Origin: Pseudobdellovibrionaceae bacterium
GTDB taxonomy: Bacteria; Bdellovibrionota; Bdellovibrionia; Bdellovibrionales; JAMPXM01
Direction of reading: 5' to 3'
NCBI GenBank assembly: GCA_913776405.1
Contig: CAJYOV010000285.1
Coordinates: forward strand, 1-11,379
Length of the DNA stretch: 11,379 nt
Shown here: positions 1 to 5,713 of the stretch, piece after piece
Layout: every line of letters begins with the position of its first letter
How positions within the stretch are numbered: the first letter of the stretch is position 1
The notes under the pieces: generated by a model
The model's input: only the letters and a program-made list of their open reading frames with translations
What the model was told of the DNA's origin: nothing
Databases searched by the model: none
Position numbers and translations under genes: made by a program

Positions 1-1107
1 CTGGAAGATTCGTGCCCGCCGCCCCATGCAAGTCGACTCGAAATAACCCTCGACCCCCGTTATCTGGCCCGCGAAGTAAAGATAAGGGTCTTTCTTCGAG
101 GAGAGATCTTTGTTTAAGCGCTTAGGCGTATTGATGTAGAGGTTGCGGTGAATGCTTCCGAGTTTAAGGAAGTCCGCGTTTTCGAGACCCGGAATCAAGC
201 GGAAGACACGCTTTTGCTCGGCGTAGGCCATCTTCGTTTGAAAGCCGACGATGTTGTAGGCCGTGCCTTCACGGTTGTCTTGACGAAGTTGAACGACTGC
301 GAACGCGTTGTTTCCGGTTGCCGGGTTTTTCAAACCCTTAGGGCTCATTGGGCCAAAGCGAGGTGTAAGATCGCCGCGCTCGAGCATCGCTTCAATCGGC
401 ATGCAGCTCTCAAAGTACGGCGTGTCTTTCTCAAACTTTTTCGGCTCGGTTTTGCGTGCGGCTTTCATCTCTTCGATGAAGAAGAAGTACTCTTTTTTCG
501 TCATCGGGCAATTGATGTAGTCTTTTGTGCCTTTGTCCCAGCGATCGGCTCGCCATGCGATATCCATGTTGATGGACTCAGCCGCAACGATTGGGGCAAT
601 CGCATCGAAGAAGTAGAGAAACTCGTCACCGAAATGTTCGGCCATCGATTTAGCGAGATCGTCTTGCGTCAGTGGACCCGTTGCAACGACACACGGGCGA
701 GGGATTTCATCGAGTGAGCGAACCGTGCGGCGCTCAAGTTTGATTTTTGGGTTTGCTTCGATAAGAGCTGTGAGCTCACGTGCGAAAACTTCGCGGTCCA
801 TGCCGAGCGCTTGGCCGGCTGGAACTCGCGCACCAAATGCCGCTTTCAAAACATGTGAGCCCATCTGTTCGGCTTCCCATTTGAGTTCACCCGGAGCGGA
901 GCTGCCAGCAAGGCTTCCAAAGGAGTTTGAGCAAACAAGTTCGGCGCAGTCGGTCGTTTTGTGCGCAGGCGTTGAAGTTTCGCCATCGCGCATCTCAATG
1001 AGAACGACATTATAGCCTTTGGCAGCCAATTGGAGGGCGCACTCGGTGCCGGCGAGGCCAGCGCCCACAACATGAATGGTCTGAGTTGGCGAAGTCTGGG
1101 GGTTCAT
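1..1107 (-). CDS. trmFO: TrmFO, methylenetetrahydrofolate-dependent tRNA (uracil-5-)-methyltransferase (C-terminus cut by window edge)
   Basis: This FAD flavoprotein makes m5U54 in the T-loop of tRNA, taking the carbon from methylenetetrahydrofolate; it acts in the cytoplasm. I translated 369 codons without a stop. An N-terminal Rossmann motif GAGLAG (residues 15-20) followed by a charged strand end (IEMR) gives the FAD site. CAELVCSNSF (54-63) holds C59, and ESCMPIEAM (233-241) holds C235; these match the two catalytic cysteines known in the family. GQITGVEGYFES (348-359) is the family's C-terminal FAD-binding block. Family members are about 435-450 residues, so roughly 70-80 residues lie beyond position 1. 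The start is the ATG at 1107, four bases after AGGAG (1112-1116 on the complement). The gene is divergent from the DUF721 gene. The last residues in the window (MGRRARIFQ) are more basic than the usual hydrophobic stretch. Identification is firm. Confidence 0.95.
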   Translation of the reverse strand, partial: MNPQTSPTQTIHVVGAGLAGTECALQLAAKGYNVVLIEMRDGETSTPAHKTTDCAELVCSNSFGSLAGSSAPGELKWEAEQMGSHVLKAAFGARVPAGQALGMDREVFARELTALIEANPKIKLERRTVRSLDEIPRPCVVATGPLTQDDLAKSMAEHFGDEFLYFFDAIAPIVAAESINMDIAWRADRWDKGTKDYINCPMTKKEYFFFIEEMKAARKTEPKKFEKDTPYFESCMPIEAMLERGDLTPRFGPMSPKGLKNPATGNNAFAVVQLRQDNREGTAYNIVGFQTKMAYAEQKRVFRLIPGLENADFLKLGSIHRNLYINTPKRLNKDLSSKKDPYLYFAGQITGVEGYFESTCMGRRARIFQ

Positions 1108-1127
1108 GCTACTCCTAAAATTCTGTT

Positions 1128-1163
1128 TCGAATGGGACTCGAATATGTCTCGTTCGTGTCTCG
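1128..1163. promoter_or_regulatory. Two pairs of helically phased direct repeats in the trmFO / DUF721 divergent spacer
   Basis: The 71-bp spacer between the two divergent starts contains TCGAAT at 1128-1133 and again at 1139-1144, then TGTCTCG at 1146-1152 and again at 1157-1163. Each pair is offset by exactly 11 bp, about one helical turn, which would put both copies on the same DNA face. The spacer must hold the promoters of both genes, so these may be protein-binding sites. I cannot assign a -10 or -35 element with confidence. Seen directly; the regulatory role is inference. Confidence 0.3.
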
Positions 1164-1178
1164 ATCGCGGGAGAGCTT

Positions 1179-1571
1179 ATGGCGGACGATTCCGACATTT
1201 TTTTTAAGAAAAAAGGTGCGAAAAGCCCAAAGCACCAAGCTCACCTAACGCAGGCTACCGACGTGTTACAGGGCCTACTTCAAAATAGCAAGTCACCGCT
1301 CTCGGACGGCTTTCTACGTTGGAGATTAGAGCAGCAGTGGCCTGAAATCGTTGGCCCAACCATCTCGCAGAATACGGTTCCGTGCGCATGGGAGCGCGGA
1401 GTTCTGTTCATCTGGGTGAGCCATCCCGCGTGGATCCAGCAGCTCACACCGATGCAAGAAGCGATTCGTGAAAAAGTGAATGCCCACTTAGGCAAAGAGT
1501 ACGCAAAAGGCGTGAAGTTTACTTTGAATCGCAGAGCTGCGACGACAACGCCAGGAAGCTCTCGCGATTAA
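1179..1571 (+). CDS. DUF721 / DciA-like protein
   Basis: This is a 130-residue soluble protein with a DUF721 core at about residues 27-118. The diagnostic pattern is W54-P-E-I-V-G, then a hydroxyl/Asn-Thr-Pro turn, a strand ending in LFIWV, the SHPAW motif (81-85), a helix QQLTPMQEAIREKVNAHLG and a closing strand VKFTLN. In family terms DUF721 includes DciA, the bacterial loader/operator of the replicative helicase DnaB in lineages lacking DnaC; that this copy does so is inference. The start is the ATG at 1179 with a GGGAGAG ribosome site ending five bases upstream. Codons 6-12 contain a T8 run and an A6 run. The final 53 bp overlap the 3' end of the convergent LytM-like gene, and there is no room for a terminator between them. 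Confidence 0.8.
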   Translation: MADDSDIFFKKKGAKSPKHQAHLTQATDVLQGLLQNSKSPLSDGFLRWRLEQQWPEIVGPTISQNTVPCAWERGVLFIWVSHPAWIQQLTPMQEAIREKVNAHLGKEYAKGVKFTLNRRAATTTPGSSRD

Positions 1572-2493
1572 GCTCCGTATCGCCCATGTGCAGATCCCAA
1601 CGAGGTGTCGCAGGCTTCTTCACATTGCCAGCTTCAACGACCGCAATCGCTTGGCCTGCTTGAACTCGGTCGCCGCGACGAACTCGGTAATCTTTGACAC
1701 CGTGATAGCGGGTGTAAACACCGCCGCCGTGATACAGGATGACCGATTTTTCTGAGCCGGTTCCATTCGTGATACCGATTTGAACGACTTCGCCTGAACC
1801 TGCGGCTGAGAGCGTGGCCATGCGTGGCCCAGGTCTGCGACCTTGACGGATTCCGAGTTGTGGAATTTCTTCGAGCACGGGGGCTTGCCAGCATGTCGCA
1901 GAGATCGTGCCGTCGGTACGCGAGTAAATTTTTGGATCGACAGGAATCGAGTTCACTTGGCGTGCCGGATCTTCTTTCGCTCGTGCGTGTTCTTTTGCGA
2001 TCGCTTGAGCGTCTTCGGCCGCAGTCGGATGTTCGACTTTAATCTGCGTGGCATAGACCGAGTAAGTCGGGTGATCGAACTTTGGGATCAGCGACTTCAG
2101 AGTCAGTTCAGTTGAAGGTGCTTTGTACGTGAGAACGAGATCCATGATCGGTGAGGCCGTGTTCACGGCCGCGAGATACATCGGATTCTTCGATTTAATT
2201 TCAGGAAGAGAGTGGCCCTCGAGTTTCACGGACTCGAAGTCATCTTCGACGGGGAGAGTAAAGACCGAGCCTTGCTTCGCGGAATTTGGAATCGTGAACG
2301 TAGGGGCACGGAAAACGAGGCGGCCGATTTTGAATGACGGCATTAAGAAGAGAATGATCGCGGGCAAGATAATCAAGAACTTCAGAAACGTTCTCAGACG
2401 GTTCTTCTCTGGATCGCGCAGCGGGCCGCTCCAGTAAGTGTCATGATTCGCGACTTGTAGCGCGAAGAGGCGCGTCGTTCTGTACTTGCTCAC
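1519..2493 (-). CDS. Membrane-anchored LytM/M23-like protein, probably non-catalytic
   Basis: This 324-residue protein has a basic cytoplasmic N-terminus, one membrane segment (about 36-52), a linker of about 150 residues without recognised domains, and a C-terminal LytM/M23-like domain (about 205-312). The fold is recognisable from GSGEVVQIG, VILYHGGGVYTRYHGV, the VRRGDRVQAGQAIAVV lipoyl-like strand pair and DLHMG. Active M23 peptidases bind zinc through HxxxD and HxH. Here the first motif position reads as PGPRMATL with no His or Asp, and HxH is DLH (D300, H302). I infer it is not a peptidase but a regulator or binder, as NlpD and EnvC are. Start is GTG at 2493 with GGAG six bases upstream, 15 bp after mlaD stops; it is the last gene of the Mla operon. 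Its tail overlaps the convergent DUF721 gene. Confidence 0.8.
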   Translation of the reverse strand: MSKYRTTRLFALQVANHDTYWSGPLRDPEKNRLRTFLKFLIILPAIILFLMPSFKIGRLVFRAPTFTIPNSAKQGSVFTLPVEDDFESVKLEGHSLPEIKSKNPMYLAAVNTASPIMDLVLTYKAPSTELTLKSLIPKFDHPTYSVYATQIKVEHPTAAEDAQAIAKEHARAKEDPARQVNSIPVDPKIYSRTDGTISATCWQAPVLEEIPQLGIRQGRRPGPRMATLSAAGSGEVVQIGITNGTGSEKSVILYHGGGVYTRYHGVKDYRVRRGDRVQAGQAIAVVEAGNVKKPATPRWDLHMGDTELNRESFLALSSQLCDSK

Positions 2494-2508
2494 CGAAACT
2501 CCAAAAAC

Positions 2509-3306
2509 TTATTTCGAGCCGCTTTGCTGTAGCGTCTCGCGAAGCATGTCTTTCATATACTTGTTGCGCGGAGACGCTCCAAGCAGCGACTTCAAGCTTT
2601 GCGCAATTGCCGGGTCGTTTACAAGCGAACCGAGAGTGCCCTTGCCGGAATCGATTTTTTCGAGAATCGACGACAGGTTTAAGAGCGCCGTTCTCACTTT
2701 ATGATTCTGAGGGATTTCGCCGCGAATATCTCCTAGCAAACCGTCCAGTTGCGAGAGTGTAGAGCCAAGCTTCTTGATCGTTGTACCGATTTGACCGTTC
2801 TGGTTAATCGATGCCACTAAGATGTGAAGCTCTTTGATCAGATCGACGATGCGAGCCACGCCGTCTTCACGTGATGTTAAGAGTTTCATGAGATCGGCTT
2901 CGTTCGACTCGACTAGCGCTCCGTCTGGGAGTTTTTTGCCGGTAATCGGGCCTGGTTCGAGGTAAACGAATTTGTCACCGAGGGCACCTTGCGTGCGAAC
3001 TTCAGCGATTGTCTTCTCAACCAAACGATCTTCGAATTTGCGGTCGATCTTGAGGGTGACTTCGAGTTTGTTGTCGTTGGCAACAAACACAATCTCTTCA
3101 ACGTTACCGACGTTCACACCCGCGAGACTCACAACGCTTCCCGGGAAGAGGCCCGAGACCTCGCTAAAACGGGCTTTGATATGCGTGTAGCGAGTGAAGA
3201 AGGTCTTTTGACCGCCAAGTAAGAGAATCGTGGCCATGACGGCGACGAGACCGATCACGATGAAGAGGCCGACTTTGTATTCGAGACGAACTGAGTTCTT
3301 TTCCAT
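2509..3306 (-). CDS. mlaD: MlaD-like MCE-domain protein, substrate-binding part of a lipid ABC transporter
   Basis: MlaD forms a hexameric ring on the periplasmic face of the MlaFE transporter and passes phospholipid through its central pore. This 265-residue protein has a short N-terminus, one membrane anchor (about 13-31), and a single MCE domain (about 38-118) with the typical GLFPGSVVSLAGVNVGNVEEI and TQGALGDKFVYLEPG segments. About 145 residues follow, mostly predicted helix, ending with a KGTLGSLVNDPA motif common in MCE proteins. E. coli MlaD is near 183 residues, so the C-terminal tail is long. I chose the ATG at 3306 because GGAG (3315-3318) lies eight bases upstream. A TTG at 3324, overlapping the mlaF stop as TTGA, would add six residues. 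The family assignment is firm; the substrate (phospholipid) follows from the family. Confidence 0.92.
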   Translation of the reverse strand: MEKNSVRLEYKVGLFIVIGLVAVMATILLLGGQKTFFTRYTHIKARFSEVSGLFPGSVVSLAGVNVGNVEEIVFVANDNKLEVTLKIDRKFEDRLVEKTIAEVRTQGALGDKFVYLEPGPITGKKLPDGALVESNEADLMKLLTSREDGVARIVDLIKELHILVASINQNGQIGTTIKKLGSTLSQLDGLLGDIRGEIPQNHKVRTALLNLSSILEKIDSGKGTLGSLVNDPAIAQSLKSLLGASPRNKYMKDMLRETLQQSGSK

Positions 3307-3320
3307 CTTCAGGGCTCCGG

Positions 3321-4079
3321 TCAAACTTCTAAGCCGCGCACGAAGCGCGTAAGCTTACTGTCAGGTTGCTGTTCTAATTGCTCACGAGTGCCGACCGCTT
3401 GGATCCGGCCCTCGAAGAGAAGTGCGATACGATCACAAACGGCAAAAGCGCTCGGCATGTCGTGGGTTACGAAAATCGCACTCACGCCTTTTGCTTTCAG
3501 CCGCAGGATCATTTCTTGAATTCGAATCGTGTTGTAGGGATCGAGGCCCGCCGTCGGCTCGTCATATAGCACGATCTTGGGCTGCATGATGATCGAGCGT
3601 GCCAGACCCACTCGCTTTTGCATACCGCCCGAAAGTGCTGCGGGTGAAACTTGCTCGTTCCCGGAGAGACCAAATTCCGCAAGAAGTTCTCTAATGCGTT
3701 GTCGGATCTCGTCTTCTTGCATGTTTGTGTGTGCGCGAAGCGGATAGGCGAGATTCTCGTAAACGGACATCGAGTCGAAAAGGGCGCCGTTCTGAAAAAC
3801 GTAAGCGACCTTTTTTCGGATCTCGATGAGCTGTTCTTCATTCATCGGGACGATGTCTTGACCCTCAATGAGGACCTGACCCGAATCGGGTTTTTCGAGG
3901 CCGATCAACGAGCGAAGAATGACGGACTTCCCTTGCCCAGAGCCGCCGAGGAGGCCTAAGCATTCGCCTTTCTTGAGTTGAAACGAAACGCCTTTATGAA
4001 CCTCTTTAGAGCCAAACGATTTTCTGAAGTCTTTGAATTCTGCGACAATCTCGCTGTTGTTTGTCATCGGCGCCGTCAT
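3321..4079 (-). CDS. mlaF: MlaF-like ATP-binding protein of the lipid ABC transporter
   Basis: This is the cytoplasmic ATPase that powers MlaE-dependent lipid movement. All nucleotide-binding motifs are intact in its 252 residues: Walker A GGSGQGKS (45-52), Q-loop FQNGALFDSMSV (Q96), signature LSGGMQKR (149-156), Walker B IVLYDE (169-174), D-loop AGLDP and switch His206. The NGALFDSMSV sequence after the Q-loop is characteristic of MlaF-type ATPases rather than of amino-acid or metal importers. The ATG at 4079 overlaps the mlaE stop as ATGA, showing translational coupling. A second in-frame ATG sits four codons later, at 4067. Nothing suggests loss of activity. Confidence 0.95.
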   Translation of the reverse strand: MTAPMTNNSEIVAEFKDFRKSFGSKEVHKGVSFQLKKGECLGLLGGSGQGKSVILRSLIGLEKPDSGQVLIEGQDIVPMNEEQLIEIRKKVAYVFQNGALFDSMSVYENLAYPLRAHTNMQEDEIRQRIRELLAEFGLSGNEQVSPAALSGGMQKRVGLARSIIMQPKIVLYDEPTAGLDPYNTIRIQEMILRLKAKGVSAIFVTHDMPSAFAVCDRIALLFEGRIQAVGTREQLEQQPDSKLTRFVRGLEV

Positions 4080-4864
4080 TTCTCAAACATCAGGAAGAAG
4101 GCTTTGGTTAAAAAGAAATCGCCGATCAAGATCATAATTGAAGACGTAACGACAGCTGCACGAGTCGCGTTACCAACGCCTTGGGTACCGCCTTTGACGT
4201 TGAGGCCAAAGTAGCAAGACGTGACGCTGATAAAGAACGCAAAGAAAAAAGTCTTCAAGCAGCCGGTTACAAAATCCGTGATTACGACGGTCGTCAGAAC
4301 TTTCTGAACGAAGAACATCGGATCGAGCCCGAGTTCGGAGACGCCAACGATCAAAGCGCCCGCGATACCGATAAAGTTGCCGATCGCAGCGAGCAGGGGG
4401 ACAGCGATCAAGCAGGCTAAAATACGAGGGATGACAACGCGCTTGATGGGCGATGTGCCGAGAGCACGAATTGCGTCGATCTGTTGGGTCACCGTCATTG
4501 AGCCAAGCTCGGATGCGATGCCGGCACCTACGCGCGCAGCTAGCATCAGGCTACAGAAGACGGGAGCTATTTCGCGCACGATCGAAAGCGACACGATTTT
4601 TGGAACGTAGAGTTTTCCGCCGAATTTCTCTAGGCCAAGCCCGAATTGAAGAGCCATGACCATGCCGGTCGAAAACGCGGTGACGAACACGATACCGATC
4701 GACTTAATACCGATGTGATAGATCTGCTCGACGGTAAGTTTGAAATAAAACGGGCGCTTCGGAAACTCGCGAATCACGCTGCTGAAAAGAAGGCCGTAGG
4801 ATCCTGTCGCTCGAGCGACGGTCAGCATGCGGGCGCCGATGGATGTTGCGAAGTCTGCGATCAT
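4076..4864 (-). CDS. mlaE: MlaE-like permease of the lipid ABC transporter
   Basis: This 262-residue inner-membrane permease forms the transmembrane core contacting MlaF inside and MlaD outside. It has an N-terminal interfacial helix region (about 1-50), then several membrane helices (about 54-75, 90-112, 145-175, 186-217 and 237-258). The conserved cytoplasmic coupling segment is clear: REIAPVFCSLMLAARVGAGIASELGSM, then VTQQIDAIRALG (125-136), matching the MlaE signature. Length agrees with the family (about 260). The frame stays open upstream to 4957, but the ATG at 4864 overlaps the lipoprotein stop as ATGA and gives the normal family length; the extra 31 residues would lie inside the upstream gene. 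A GAGGG lies about nine bases before the ATG. No MlaC or MlaB gene lies in this operon within the window. Confidence 0.93.
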   Translation of the reverse strand: MIADFATSIGARMLTVARATGSYGLLFSSVIREFPKRPFYFKLTVEQIYHIGIKSIGIVFVTAFSTGMVMALQFGLGLEKFGGKLYVPKIVSLSIVREIAPVFCSLMLAARVGAGIASELGSMTVTQQIDAIRALGTSPIKRVVIPRILACLIAVPLLAAIGNFIGIAGALIVGVSELGLDPMFFVQKVLTTVVITDFVTGCLKTFFFAFFISVTSCYFGLNVKGGTQGVGNATRAAVVTSSIMILIGDFFLTKAFFLMFEK

Positions 4865-5370
4865 GGAGCTGAAAACCCTCTGACGAAGCCGTCGAAGTAT
4901 TTTTGGTCTTGATCGAAGTTCTTCGTTACACCGAGAAAGCTGAGCGTGTAGAGGCAACCATTCTTTTTAAAGACAAGCGTGCGCATCTTTGTTGGCACAC
5001 CTTCGACCTTCGCTTCAGCCTGTGTGTCTAGAGCTGCGCGGCCATCGAACATGTAAGACTTTTGAGTGAGCGTTCTTGTCGGGCCCAAAACCGAAATCAT
5101 TTCTTCGGTCGCTGTTTCTAAGCTTGGGTCCGCAGACTCGTTGCAGGTCGAGAGATAGCTAATCGAATTGCCATTGGAGAAGTTTTGCCAAGCGGCATCG
5201 GCCTCTGTTTTTTTGAGCTGTTGGAACGGCCCCCCAGGCGCGCTGTAGGAAACATTCTTTGAGCGCTCGGGGCCCTTGCCGCCCAGATTTACCGACACGC
5301 AAGCGCTCGCAAGAGCGATGAGGGTCAATGAGAAAATGGCGCGAGAGAATCGAGGTGCGAACGAGTTCAT
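4861..5370 (-). CDS. Small lipoprotein of unknown function, first gene of the Mla operon
   Basis: I do not recognise a named family. The 169-residue product has a short basic N-terminus, a hydrophobic segment (about 11-23) and a lipobox-like LASAC giving a lipidated C24. The mature part (25-169) has C76 and C139, which could form a disulfide, and a C-terminal strand-rich stretch: FKKNGCLYTLSFLG, then FDQDQKYFDGFVRGF. That ending resembles small alpha-beta Mog1/PsbP-like folds, though this is only an impression. The ATG at 5370 is preferred for a normal-length signal peptide; a GTG at 5385 in the same frame would add five residues. Its stop overlaps the mlaE start as ATGA, so it is coupled to the transporter. 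I infer an envelope role with Mla, for example as an outer-membrane partner; residues +2 and +3 after the Cys (V, S) give no strong inner-membrane retention signal. Confidence 0.75.
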   Translation of the reverse strand: MNSFAPRFSRAIFSLTLIALASACVSVNLGGKGPERSKNVSYSAPGGPFQQLKKTEADAAWQNFSNGNSISYLSTCNESADPSLETATEEMISVLGPTRTLTQKSYMFDGRAALDTQAEAKVEGVPTKMRTLVFKKNGCLYTLSFLGVTKNFDQDQKYFDGFVRGFSAP

Positions 5371-5514
5371 GATTTGTGGGCTCACTTTGGGTGCAACACT
5401 TAGGATGTGACTTACTAAAATGTCTCAAATCGCTACTCTACATGCCAATAAATGTTTGGTCAGACAAAAGTCGCAACTTGGTCTTATTCGGGCGCCAAAT
5501 TCTCGTTGAGCGTT

Positions 5515-5536
5515 AAAGAACTGGCGTCAGTTCTTT
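5515..5536. repeat. Perfect 9-bp inverted repeat with 4-nt loop in the divergent spacer
   Basis: AAAGAACTG (5515-5523) and CAGTTCTTT (5528-5536) are exact reverse complements around GCGT. The spacer separates the Mla operon from the AMIN-TPR gene. As DNA it could be a dyad operator; as RNA it would form a stable hairpin in the leader of the AMIN-TPR gene. It has no T-tract long enough for a convincing intrinsic terminator. The rest of the spacer (5371-5713) shows no ORF that I trust and no clear promoter. Confidence 0.45.
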
Positions 5537-5713
5537 GTCTCGCAAAACATCCAGTTTCACCTTGGGACCCGACGTTCAAAGAGTCGAGTTCTCGATGGAA
5601 ACAAGCGTGGCGGATATGAGAGACTGATGTTGCCTACCACGACTGCATCGAAGCTTGGCATCGCTTGTGCTCCTACAAAGAGTTGGAAGTGTCTCTTTTG
5701 CGAGTGGGGCCAG

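Noticed and set aside
148..717. 189-codon plus-strand open frame
   Set aside because: It lies antisense to trmFO, whose minus-strand frame matches the family across its whole length; the plus-strand translation shows no domain.
4865..4957. N-terminal extension of MlaE by 31 residues
   Set aside because: It would lie entirely within the upstream lipoprotein gene; the ATGA overlap at 4864 gives the normal family length.
5478..5495. Possible sigma-54 promoter (GG-N10-GC) before the AMIN-TPR gene
   Set aside because: The GG and GC pair are correctly spaced, but the surrounding bases match the TGGCAC/TTGC consensus poorly, and such pairs occur often by chance. Not listed as a promoter.
5627..5713. 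Twenty-nine-residue N-terminal extension of the AMIN-TPR protein
   Set aside because: It holds three cysteines while the rest of the protein has none, and it would bury the signal peptide; the ATG at 5627 does have a GAGAG upstream, so this is a preference rather than a certainty.
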